Source of the DNA: Synechococcus sp. CBW1004
GTDB lineage: Bacteria; Cyanobacteriota; Cyanobacteriia; PCC-6307; Cyanobiaceae
Assembly (NCBI RefSeq): GCF_015840715.1
Contig: NZ_CP060397.1
Coordinates: 806,001-870,000, forward strand
Length of the DNA stretch: 64,000 bases
Reading direction: 5' to 3'
Under the pieces are notes generated by a model. The model was not told the DNA's origin. It worked only from the letters and a program-made list of their open reading frames with translations, and made no database searches. Made by a program: the position numbers and the translations under genes. Positions 8,673-19,100 of the stretch are shown one piece after another. Position 1 is the first letter of the stretch. Each line of letters opens with the position of its first letter.

Positions 8673-9197
8673 ATGGCCAGCGAATCTTCCACCCCCCGCT
8701 CCTGGAACCTGGTGGACCTGGGCGCCGGGGCGGCCGTGCTGCTCGCCGTGGTCGGCGTGTTCTGGAGCCCCAAGCTGAGTGGTGCCGTCGCCCGTGCCAC
8801 CGGTGGCATGCAGCCGGTGACGGTGTCCGTGGATGTGCGCGGCGTGCCCTCCGCCGACGCCGCCGGCCTGCTCAAGGCCGCTGAGAGCGAAGGCAAGGTG
8901 TCGATCGTGATCCGCAATCAGCCCCATGGCACGGTGAAGATCAACCGCATCATTCCGCTCCAGCGGCGCATCTCGACCCTCACTCCCGATGGACGTGTCG
9001 TGAGTGCCGACGACCCGAACCAGAAGACCTTCGGCACCTTCGATGCCCGTTTCATCCTCGAGGGTGAGGGGCGCAGGTCTGCCGGTGGCGTCGTCTTCGG
9101 CAACCAGACGATCAAGATCGGAGCGCCGGTGGAACTGGAAGGGGGCACCTATCGCTTCGGCGGCAGCGTCACCGATCTCAAATCCGGTCAGCCCTGA
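8673..9197 (+). CDS. DUF4330 domain protein, membrane anchored
   Basis: 174 residues. A short polar N terminus precedes one hydrophobic segment (LVDLGAGAAVLLAVVGVFWSP, about 14-33). The rest looks periplasmic and beta-rich (VTVSVDVRGVPSADAAGLLKAAESEGKVSIVIRNQPHGTVKINRI, then GGTYRFGGSVTDLK at the end), matching cyanobacterial DUF4330 proteins. Function is unknown. It lies between the DUF1995 gene and dacB with short gaps, so the three may be co-transcribed. Confidence 0.75.
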   Translation: MASESSTPRSWNLVDLGAGAAVLLAVVGVFWSPKLSGAVARATGGMQPVTVSVDVRGVPSADAAGLLKAAESEGKVSIVIRNQPHGTVKINRIIPLQRRISTLTPDGRVVSADDPNQKTFGTFDARFILEGEGRRSAGGVVFGNQTIKIGAPVELEGGTYRFGGSVTDLKSGQP

Positions 9198-9239
9198 CAG
9201 GGCCGTCTGACCGCTCCGATCCCTCCCTGAGTTTCCGCC

Positions 9240-10592
9240 ATGCGTCCCCTGTCACTGCCCCGCACCTGTCGCCGACTGCCGCTGCGGGGGGGGCTGCCGG
9301 CGGTTCTTCTCGGGGCCTCTCTGTGCGCTCCGTTCCTGGTGGGCGCGGCGCAGGCCCAGTCCTGGGCACCGGCACTGCCCGCGAACCGGCCCCTGGAGGT
9401 GCCCGGGCCGGTGTCCCTTCCCCCCCAGCCGGCGGCCCTGGGTGCCCCGAGGTTGGCTAGCCAGGTCAGCTGTCCGACGCTGCAGCAGCGGCTGCAGGCG
9501 GTGATCGGCTCCGAATCGTCGGTCTGGAGCGTGTCCGTCGCGGACCCCAGCGGCCGTCTGCTGGCCGATGTCAATGGTCTGCTGCCGCGGGTTCCGGCCT
9601 CCAATCAGAAGCTGCTCAGCAGCGCCTTCGCGCTCGACCGTCTGGGGCCTGATTTCCGGCTCAGCACCCAGCTGTGGCGCCTCAACGACGGCACACTGCG
9701 TCTCACCGGCCAGGGCGATCCCGATCTGGCCGTGCCCCAGCTGCAGCGCTTCGCCAAGCTGGTGGCCACGACCAGCGGCGGCCAGCCGGTCCGCCTGGAG
9801 CTGGCGGAACTCCCCTCCCAGGCCTGGTGGCCTCAGGGCTGGGCTTCCGGTGATCGCGCCATGGCCTACGGCGCCCCGGTCACCCGGCTGGCGATCACCA
9901 GCAATGTGATCGAGGCCGCGGTGATGAATCCGCCCGCCCGCCTGCGCACGCTGCTCGGTCGTGCCCTGAACCAGCAGGGCGCTCGCGCGAATGTGAACCT
10001 CATCGATGCGAATGCGCCGCTCCCAGCGGATGCGGTACTGGTGCATGAAGAGCCCTCCACGACGATGCAGGGGCTGCTCAGCCTAGCCAACACCGAAAGC
10101 CACAACTTCACCGCGGAGGTGTTGCTGCGCTCCGCCGCCGGCACCTGGAATCTTGACCAGGCCGCTCGGGCGCAGACCGACTGGCTCTTCAATCAGGGGC
10201 TGCCGATGCAGGGGGTGCGCGTCTCTGACGGCAGCGGCCTGAGTCGCAGCAACCGGCTCACGTCACGCTTCCTGGCTGCCCTGTTGCTGCGCATGGATCA
10301 ACATCCCTACGGCCGCGACTACATCGCTTCGATGGCGATCGCCGGTCAGCGCGGCACCTTGCGCAATCTCTACAAGGGAACCTCCCTGGACGGCCGTCTG
10401 TTCGCGAAGACCGGCACCCTGACCGGTGTGCGTTCGATCAGCGGCGTGCTGCAGACCAGCGACGGCCCCCGTTATGTCAGCGCGATCGCGAACGGGGCCT
10501 CGGCCCCCAATCGCACCATCGGTTCGATCCTGCGCCAGGTTCAGAATGTTTCCCTCTGCGCGGTGGCTCCCAGCGCGGTTTCCCCGTACTGA
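9240..10592 (+). CDS. dacB: D-alanyl-D-alanine carboxypeptidase/endopeptidase, PBP4 type (peptidase S13)
   Basis: 450 residues. An N-terminal signal peptide (RRLPLRGGLPAVLLGASLCAPFLVGAAQAQ) exports it to the periplasm, where the family trims D-Ala from peptidoglycan stems and cuts DD-crosslinks. The three penicillin-binding motifs are present: SNQK (Ser121, Lys124), SxN in SDGSGLSRSNRLTS (about 330) and KTGTLTG (about 390). The stretch between the first two motifs holds the extra domains typical of class C PBPs. It is followed by a hairpin at 10724-10766 and a convergent gene. Confidence 0.92.
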   Translation: MRPLSLPRTCRRLPLRGGLPAVLLGASLCAPFLVGAAQAQSWAPALPANRPLEVPGPVSLPPQPAALGAPRLASQVSCPTLQQRLQAVIGSESSVWSVSVADPSGRLLADVNGLLPRVPASNQKLLSSAFALDRLGPDFRLSTQLWRLNDGTLRLTGQGDPDLAVPQLQRFAKLVATTSGGQPVRLELAELPSQAWWPQGWASGDRAMAYGAPVTRLAITSNVIEAAVMNPPARLRTLLGRALNQQGARANVNLIDANAPLPADAVLVHEEPSTTMQGLLSLANTESHNFTAEVLLRSAAGTWNLDQAARAQTDWLFNQGLPMQGVRVSDGSGLSRSNRLTSRFLAALLLRMDQHPYGRDYIASMAIAGQRGTLRNLYKGTSLDGRLFAKTGTLTGVRSISGVLQTSDGPRYVSAIANGASAPNRTIGSILRQVQNVSLCAVAPSAVSPY

Positions 10593-10723
10593 GGGTTCTG
10601 CCGGTCGCTGAGGGTTTGCCGCGGTGATGCGGCTGACGCTTCGATCTCAGCCCGTGGCCAGGGCGATCGTCCCGCTGATCCACGACACGGAACCGGGAGA
10701 TCGGAGGCTGGTTTCACCTGAAA

Positions 10724-10766
10724 ACCGCAGGAAGAGGGAGCCGAAGTGCACCCCTCCTCCTGCGGT
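10724..10766 (-). terminator. Hairpin between convergent dacB and coiled-coil gene
   Basis: ACCGCAGGA (10724-10732) pairs with TCCTGCGGT (10758-10766), and an inner GAGGG pairs with CCCTC. On the minus strand the stem runs into TTTT, giving a factor-independent terminator shape for the gene ending at 10821. On the plus strand it could also end the dacB transcript. Confidence 0.55.
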
Positions 10767-10820
10767 CGCTTGTTCGTCCGGACGTTGGCCGGCGGTCTCC
10801 GCTCCTGACGGAATCCCTGC

Positions 10821-12877
<2,057 letters not shown>

Positions 12878-12881
<4 letters not shown>

Positions 12882-14986
12882 GCCACGGCATCGCGCAGGG
12901 GGCCGGATCCGGTCCTCTGCTGCTCGATCCGGCGCGGCTGAAGGATCGCCTGGGACAGATACCGGCTGAGCCCGGCTGCTATCTGATGCGCGATGGGGAG
13001 GATCGCATCCTCTACATCGGCAAGGCCAAGGTCCTGCGCCATCGTGTGCGCAGCTACTTCCAGAGTGGTGCCGGTCACGGCCACAGCCCGCGCATCCGTC
13101 TGATGGTGCGCCAGATCTGTGAGATTGAGTTCATCGTCACCGACAGCGAAGCCGAGGCGCTGGCGCTGGAATCGAATCTGATCAAGCAGAATCAGCCGCA
13201 CTTCAATGTGCTGTTGAAGGATGACAAGAAATATCCTTATCTCTGTATCACCTGGAGTGAGGCCTATCCGCGCATCTTCATCACGCGCCGTCGCCGCTTC
13301 CACTCCCCTCTCGATCGCTTCTACGGTCCCTACGTCGATGTGGGGCTGCTGCGGCGCACCCTCGCCCTGGTGAAGCGGGTGTTCCCGCTGCGGCAGCGGC
13401 CCCAGCCCCTCCACCGGGACCGCACCTGCCTGAACTTCGACATCGGCCGCTGTCCCGGGGTGTGCCAGCAGAAGATCAGCTCGGAGGACTACCACCGCAG
13501 CCTGCGGCAGGTGGCGATGGTGTTCCAGGGCCGCAACGAGGAGCTGATCGCCCTGCTGCGTGAGCAGATGGAGCGCTACGCCGAGCGCCTCGATTTCGAG
13601 AGTGCCGCCCGCGTGCGCGACCAGCTGCAGGGCCTCGATGCGCTCACCGCCGATCAGAAGATGAGCATCGGCGACAGTTCGGTGAGCCGCGATGTGATCG
13701 CTCTCGCCAGCGACGGCCGCGTGGCTGCGGTGCAGCTGTTTCAGATGCGCGCCGGCAAGCTGGTGGGCCGTCTGGGCTACACCGCCGATGCTGTGTTGCA
13801 GGAATCCTCTGTGGCGTCTGCCGGCGGCGGGGGGCCAGCCGCGGCCCGGGCGTCGCCTGGCGACGCCGAGGACGACGGAACCGCAGCCTCCGCCAACGGC
13901 CTGATCCTGCAGCGGGTGATCGAGGAGCACTACAGCCAGGTGGAGGGCGTCGAGATCCCGCCGGAGCTGTTGCTGCAGGCACCGCTGCCGCAGCAGGAGC
14001 TGATCGAGGCCTGGCTCAGCGAGCTGCGCGGCCGACGGGTGAGGCTCTTGGTGCCGCAGCGTCAGCAGAAGGCGGAACTGATCGAGCTGGTGGTGCGCAA
14101 TGCCAGCTATGAACTGCAGCGCGCCCAGCGGGCCAGCGAGCAGAACCAGCTGGCCACCGAAGACCTGGCCCAGCTCCTCGACCTGGCCGTGCCGCCGCGG
14201 CGGATCGAGGGCTACGACATCAGCCACATCCAGGGCAGCGACGCGGTGGCCTCCCAGGTGGTGTTCATCGACGGCCTTCCCGCCAAGCAGCACTACCGCA
14301 AATACCGCATCCGCAGCAGTGCGGTGCGCGCCGGCCACTCCGACGATTTCATGAGCATGGCCGAGGTGATCCGCCGCCGCTTCCGCCGCTGGGCACAGGC
14401 CAAGGCGGAGGGCGCCGATCTGGCCGAGCTGCGCCGCTGCGGCGGCTCGGCGCTGCACACCGACGGCATGGGCGACTGGCCCGATGTGGTGATGATCGAC
14501 GGCGGCAAGGGGCAGCTCTCCGCCGTGATGGAGGCCCTGCGCGAACTCGATCTCGATCAGGAGCTGGTGGTCTGCTCGCTCGCCAAGCAGCGCGAGGAGG
14601 TGTTCCTGCCCGGCGAGAAGCAACCCCTCGACAGCGAGCCGGACCAGCTGGGGGTCGCCCTGCTGCGGCGCCTGCGCGATGAGGCACACCGCTTCGCCGT
14701 CACCTACCACCGCCAGCAGCGCGGCGAACGCATGAAGCGCTCCAGGCTCGGTGACATCCCGGGCCTGGGCCCGAGGCGGGTGCGTGATCTGCTCGCCCAT
14801 TTCCGCTCGATCGACGCCATCCAGCTCGCCAGCCCCGAGACGATCGCCGAGGCGCCGGGCATGGGTCCGGCCCTGGCGCGCCAGGTGTGGGAGTACTTCC
14901 ATCCCCAGGAGGATGAGGACCCCGGAGCCGCGTCGCCGGAGGCTGGCGACGGAGAGAATGAACGGTCTCTGGAGCTGGCCGGTTGA
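12878..14986 (+). CDS. uvrC: Excinuclease ABC subunit C
   Basis: Nuclease of UvrABC nucleotide excision repair, making both incisions. 702 residues from GTG. A GIY-YIG domain comes first ([33 protein letters not shown]), then a Cys-containing region ([13 protein letters not shown]) and a UVR/UvrB-binding motif ([21 protein letters not shown]). The RNase H-like endonuclease domain has [18 protein letters not shown] and [13 protein letters not shown], and tandem HhH motifs close the protein ([31 protein letters not shown]). A low-complexity Gly/Ala/Ser insert lies near residues 310-340. No LexA box was seen upstream. Its TTGA end overlaps the next short gene. Confidence 0.97.
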
Positions 14987-15282
14987 GGCACGTCGTTTTC
15001 CTCGCCGCCTGCACCTGGATCACCCTGCAGGTCCTGTGCGCCGCCCCCGTCCTGGCGGCTCCGGGGCTGTGCGTCGGTCCTGTCTGCGGCGATGCCTTCA
15101 CCCGCAGCGCGAAGCACGTCTTCCAGCTGCGCATGCGTCTCAGCGATCAGAGCGGCCATCACGAACGGATCACGGTGGACTGTCGTGATGGCCGCATCAG
15201 TCCGGCGATCGGACCGGTGGAGCGCGGCTACGGATCGGCCGTGGCCCGCCGTGCCTGCCGCCTCGTCGGCCAGGCACAGTGA
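14983..15282 (+). CDS. Small exported protein of unknown function
   Basis: 99 residues from a TTG that overlaps the uvrC stop (TTGA). It has a signal peptide ([25 protein letters not shown]) and a short mature part with cysteines ([46 protein letters not shown] and RRACRLVGQ). Four mature cysteines could form two disulfides in the periplasm. I recall similar short proteins next to uvrC in related picocyanobacteria, but the function is unknown. Confidence 0.65.
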   Translation: MRHVVFLAACTWITLQVLCAAPVLAAPGLCVGPVCGDAFTRSAKHVFQLRMRLSDQSGHHERITVDCRDGRISPAIGPVERGYGSAVARRACRLVGQAQ

Positions 15283-15310
15283 AACCGCTGGTGCAGCGGA
15301 GCGACGACCC

Positions 15311-16858
15311 ATGACGGCGGGGATCTGGGTGCTCGGCGATCAGCTCAGCGCCACCCAATCCGCGCTCGCCGCCTTCCGGACCGGCGAGGTCCCTGTGCTG
15401 CTGATCGAAAGCACCTCGGTGCTGGAGCGCCGTGCCTTCCACCAGCAGAAGCTGGTGCTGGTGTGGAGTGCCATGCGCCACTTCGCCGCCGAGCTCACCG
15501 AGGCCGGCTGGGCCGTGGACCAGCGCCAGGCCGCCAGCTTCGGCGCGGCGCTCTCCGCCTGGATCACGGAACGCGGCATCGACGAGCTGCACCTGATGGA
15601 GCCCGCCGACCGGCCGTTCCGGCAGGCCATCGAGGCCACGGTGGCTCGCCTGGCCGACGAAAGCCCTCTGCGGCTGGTGTGGCATCCCTCCAATGCCTTC
15701 CTCTGGAGCCGCGAGGACTTCGCGGCCTGGGCCGGCCGCTACAGGCAGCTGCGCATGGAGCTCTTCTATCGCGAGGGGCGCCGGCGCTTCGGGGTGCTGA
15801 TGGAGGACGGCGAACCGCTGGGCGGCCAGTGGAACTACGACCACGACAACCGCAGAGCGCCACCGAAGGGGCTGAAAGGACCCGAGCCCCTGGGGTTCGA
15901 ACCCGATGCGATCACCGAAGCCGTCATCGCCAGGGTGGAGGCGCTCGATGGCGAGCGTCGCGCCGGGGGTCTGCCACCCCTGCCTGGCCAATCCCGTCCG
16001 TTTCGCTGGGCGGTGACGCGCGAGCAGGCCCTGGCGGTGCTGGAGCACTTCATCGCCACCCGGCTCGATGGCTTCGGCCCCTATCAGGACGCCATGGTGA
16101 CGGGCCAGAGCACCCTCTGGCATGCGTTGCTGAGCCCGTACCTGAACGTGGGATTGCTGCAGCCGCTGGAGGTGATCCGCCGCCTCGAGCAGGCGGGCCT
16201 GGAGCGGGGCACGCCGTTGGCCAGCCTGGAGGGGGTGATCCGCCAGATCCTCGGCTGGCGCGAATACACCCACGGTCTGTACCACTGGTTCGGCGCCGAT
16301 TACGCCGGCCTCAATCATTTCGACGCCCGTGCTCCCCTGCCGGCATGGCTGGAGGACCTGGCCACCAGCGGCATGACCTGCATGGACACGGTGCTGGGCG
16401 AGATCCGCACCAGCGGCTACGCCCATCACATCCAGCGGCTGATGGTGCTGGCCAACTACGGCCTGCTGGCGGGTCTGGATCCCCAGGCGTTCACCGCCTG
16501 GTTCCATCGCATGTTCATCGACGGCTTCGACTGGGTGATGCAGACCAACGTGCTCGGCATGGGTCTGTTCGCCGATGGCGGCCGCCTCGCGAGCAAGCCC
16601 TATGCCGCCAGCGGCAACTACATCCGCCGCATGAGCACCTACTGCCGGGGCTGTCGCTACGACGTCAAGGCGCGCAGCGGTGCCAAGGCCTGTCCGTTCA
16701 ATGTCCTCTACTGGGACTTCCTGGATCGCCATGCCGAGCAGCTGCGCCGCAATCCGCGCATGGGGCTGGTGATGAAGCAGCTCGAGAAGCTTGATGCCAC
16801 CGAGCTGGAGGCGATCAGAGCCGCAGCCGCTGCCCACCTCGCCGACGAGGCGATCTGA
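15311..16858 (+). CDS. Iron-sulfur photolyase/cryptochrome (FeS-BCP, DPRP family)
   Basis: 515 residues of the deoxyribodipyrimidine photolyase-related family. The start is MTAGIWVLGDQLSATQSAL. The FAD-binding region has GFGPYQDAMVTGQSTLWHALLSPYLNVGLL and IRQILGWREYTHGLYHW, followed by HHIQRLMVLANYGLLAGLDP and DWVMQTNVLGMGLFADGG. Four cysteines (357, 445, 448 and 461: GMTCMDT, TYCRGCRYDV, KACPF) match the [4Fe-4S] ligands of this group, whose studied members repair (6-4) photoproducts using FAD and a lumazine-type antenna. It sits just after uvrC, making a small DNA-repair block. Substrate specificity here is inferred from the family. Confidence 0.92.
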   Translation: MTAGIWVLGDQLSATQSALAAFRTGEVPVLLIESTSVLERRAFHQQKLVLVWSAMRHFAAELTEAGWAVDQRQAASFGAALSAWITERGIDELHLMEPADRPFRQAIEATVARLADESPLRLVWHPSNAFLWSREDFAAWAGRYRQLRMELFYREGRRRFGVLMEDGEPLGGQWNYDHDNRRAPPKGLKGPEPLGFEPDAITEAVIARVEALDGERRAGGLPPLPGQSRPFRWAVTREQALAVLEHFIATRLDGFGPYQDAMVTGQSTLWHALLSPYLNVGLLQPLEVIRRLEQAGLERGTPLASLEGVIRQILGWREYTHGLYHWFGADYAGLNHFDARAPLPAWLEDLATSGMTCMDTVLGEIRTSGYAHHIQRLMVLANYGLLAGLDPQAFTAWFHRMFIDGFDWVMQTNVLGMGLFADGGRLASKPYAASGNYIRRMSTYCRGCRYDVKARSGAKACPFNVLYWDFLDRHAEQLRRNPRMGLVMKQLEKLDATELEAIRAAAAAHLADEAI

Positions 16859-16951
16859 TCTCCCGGGGTGTGGGCTTCAAGCCGCGTCGGGGAGCGGCCG
16901 GCCTGAGCCCCCTAGCCTGATCACTGCCTCCGCCCCGGCTGCCGCTCCCCC

Positions 16952-17590
16952 ATGCCGCCCCTCGCGATGCCCTTCGCCGCCCTGCCTGCCCTCCCCTGGC
17001 CGCCCGAGGCCTACCTGTGGTTCAAGACTCTCCACATTGTCGGGGTGGTGGTGTGGTTCGCCGGGCTCTTCTATCTGGTGCGGCTGTTCATCTATCACCG
17101 CGAGGCCGACGAGCTCGAGCCCGCCCTGCGCACCGCCTTCCAGCAGCAGTACGGGCTGATGGAGCGGCGCCTGGCCAACATCATCACCACCCCCGGCATG
17201 GTGGTGGCGGTGGTGTGCGCCATCGGACTGCTCAGCGTCAATCCCGCCTGGCTGAAGCAGGGCTGGATGCACGCCAAGCTGGCCTTCGTGGCGGCGTTGC
17301 TGGCCTACCACTGGTTCTGCTACCGGCTGATGGGGCAGCTGCAGCGCGGAGTCTGTAGCTGGAACGGCAGACAGCTGCGCGCCCTCAACGAATTGCCCAC
17401 ACTGCTGCTGGTGATCGTGGTGATGCTGGTGGTGTTCAAGAACCAGTTCCCCACCGGCGCCGCCACCTGGTTTGTCGTGGCCCTGGTGGTGTTCATGGCC
17501 GCCTCGATTCAGTTCTATGCCCGCTGGCGACGGCTGCGGGCCGAGCGATTGGCGGCTGAGGCCGCTGGAGGCAGCGGTGCTGCGGCCTGA
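16952..17590 (+). CDS. hemJ: Protoporphyrinogen oxidase HemJ
   Basis: 212 residues, UPF0093 membrane protein that oxidises protoporphyrinogen IX in heme and chlorophyll synthesis; it is the usual form in cyanobacteria. Four or so membrane segments are visible. The conserved His is in LHIVGVVVWFAGLFYLVRLFIYH, followed by MERRLANIITTPGMVVAVVC, WMHAKLAFVAALLAYHWFCYRLMGQL (conserved Lys and His) and ELPTLLLVIVVMLVVFKNQFP. The C-terminal tail (RRLRAERLAAEAAGGSGAAA) is basic then Ala/Gly-rich. The end overlaps the next gene by 14 bases. Confidence 0.95.
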   Translation: MPPLAMPFAALPALPWPPEAYLWFKTLHIVGVVVWFAGLFYLVRLFIYHREADELEPALRTAFQQQYGLMERRLANIITTPGMVVAVVCAIGLLSVNPAWLKQGWMHAKLAFVAALLAYHWFCYRLMGQLQRGVCSWNGRQLRALNELPTLLLVIVVMLVVFKNQFPTGAATWFVVALVVFMAASIQFYARWRRLRAERLAAEAAGGSGAAA

Positions 17591-18242
17591 AGCCCTCGCC
17601 CATCCGCTGACGCCGGTGCTGCGGCAGGTGGAGGCCACAAGCTGCCCGGGCAAGCTGAATTTCCACTGCCACACGATTCACAGCGACGGCAGCCTCGACC
17701 CGGCCGATCTGGTGATGCAGGCCTGCAACCTCGGGCTGGAGCATCTGGCGATCACCGATCACCACTGTCATCGCGCCCTCGAAGGTGCCCGCAACGCCCT
17801 CGATCTGGCCGCTGCGGAGGGTGTGGCAGTGCCGACGCTCTGGCGGGGCGTGGAGATCAGCTGTCTTCTGGAAGGCTGTCTCGTGCATGTGCTGGCGCTG
17901 GGTTTCGGCGACGACCACGTCTCGCTGCTCCCCTACCTGCAGGGCAGTGCCGTGGTCGGACAGGCGCTGCGGGCCGAGGCGGTGCTGGCGGCGATTCAGG
18001 CCGCCGGCGGACTGGCGCTGCTGGCCCATCCCGCCCGCTACCGCCTGCCCTACACCCGGCTGATCGCCGCCGCGGCCGATCTCGGCTTCGATGGCGCCGA
18101 GACCTGGTACGACTACGACATGCAGCTGCGCTGGCAGCCGACGCCGCTGGTCTGTGAGGCGATCGCCGCGGACCTCGACAAACGTGGCCTTTTGCACTGT
18201 TGTGGCACCGACACCCATGGTCTGGTGCTGGATGGCCGCTAG
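17577..18242 (+). CDS. PHP-domain metal-dependent phosphoesterase
   Basis: 221 residues from the GTG at 17577 inside the end of hemJ. The PHP metal-binding motifs are present: NFHCHTIHSDGSLDPADLV, LAITDHHCHRALEGA, a GVEISC acidic residue, LALLAHPARYR and CCGTDTHG. Relatives include DNA polymerase III-type PHP domains and stand-alone nucleases such as 3',5'-nucleotide phosphatases. Substrate is unknown. An earlier start exists in the same frame but would lie deep within hemJ. Confidence 0.85.
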   Translation: MLRPEALAHPLTPVLRQVEATSCPGKLNFHCHTIHSDGSLDPADLVMQACNLGLEHLAITDHHCHRALEGARNALDLAAAEGVAVPTLWRGVEISCLLEGCLVHVLALGFGDDHVSLLPYLQGSAVVGQALRAEAVLAAIQAAGGLALLAHPARYRLPYTRLIAAAADLGFDGAETWYDYDMQLRWQPTPLVCEAIAADLDKRGLLHCCGTDTHGLVLDGR

Positions 18243-18260
18243 GGTCTGCTGCAGCATTCA

Positions 18261-18818
18261 ATGCCGCCGATGGGACTGTTCGACCGACTGCTGGGCAAGG
18301 GTTCCGCCTCCATGAAGGTGTCGGGCCAGGACGCCAAGGCCGCCCCGAAGCCTGCCAAGGAAGCTGTGTTCCTTGGCCCTGACGCGTCGAGCAGCCTGGG
18401 CAACGTGGAATTCATGCGCCGTTCGAACACGATCCGCCACACCTTCCCCGGCACCGCCGACAGCCCCGGCAACAAGGAGATGGTGGCTGAGGTGGCCTCG
18501 ATGGAGGCCCGCCTCGAGACGATGACGCCTGGCCTGGCCGGCATCAATCCCGACTCCGATGTGAACGTCGACCTGACCGGTGGCATCCCCAAGCCGGTGA
18601 AGAAGACCTTTGCCAAGCCGATGTCCCAGGCCGAGCTCGACCAGCGGATGCGCGGTTCGGCGGTGGCCGTCAACGAGCCCGCTGCCTCCGCCCCGGTGGC
18701 GCGCAAGGCCGAGCTCAAGGAAGAAGCCCCTTCGCAGCAGCCCCAGATCACCCAGCAGGGCGGCAAGCCGGGTGACATCAACCCCTTCAAGGCGATGGCC
18801 AAGGACCTGCGCAGCTGA
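18261..18818 (+). CDS. Conserved picocyanobacterial protein of unknown function
   Basis: 185 residues (182 if the second ATG at 18270 is used: MGLFDRLLGKGSASMKV). A hydrophilic, Lys/Ala/Pro-rich protein with a conserved-looking core (NVEFMRRSNTIRHTFPGTADSPGNKEMVAEVASMEARLETM and SQAELDQRMRGSAVAVN) and no membrane segment. It ends NPFKAMAKDLRS. I recognise the core from marine and freshwater picocyanobacteria but know of no function. It is followed by a strong terminator. Confidence 0.65.
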   Translation: MPPMGLFDRLLGKGSASMKVSGQDAKAAPKPAKEAVFLGPDASSSLGNVEFMRRSNTIRHTFPGTADSPGNKEMVAEVASMEARLETMTPGLAGINPDSDVNVDLTGGIPKPVKKTFAKPMSQAELDQRMRGSAVAVNEPAASAPVARKAELKEEAPSQQPQITQQGGKPGDINPFKAMAKDLRS

Positions 18819-18899
18819 GAGGAGCGCCGTTCCGGCCCATCCGCCTGGTTTGCGTTGCCATCCGACGACTCCCAGATGTGTCGGGGGATCACGCAGACC

Positions 18900-18928
18900 G
18901 GCTCCGGGTGCATCCCCGGGGCCTTTTT
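18900..18928 (+). terminator. Factor-independent terminator
   Basis: GGCTCCGGG (18900-18908) pairs over 9 bases (one G-T) with CCCGGGGCC (18915-18923), with a 6-base loop followed directly by TTTTT (18924-18928). It closes the plus-strand block ending at 18818. Confidence 0.85.
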
Positions 18929-19100
18929 GATGGACTCCCCTGCTGGCCAGCAGGACCGAGCGCCAACCTCCCCCAGGCAGATCCCTCAGCTTCCCCGATC
19001 GCTGCAGAAATCCGGTGGCTGGCCAACGATCTGCCGGCTCTGCTCCAGGTGATTGCGAGGGAGCGTGGATTGTCTTGGCGCCACGCTCCCCCGCCGGGGT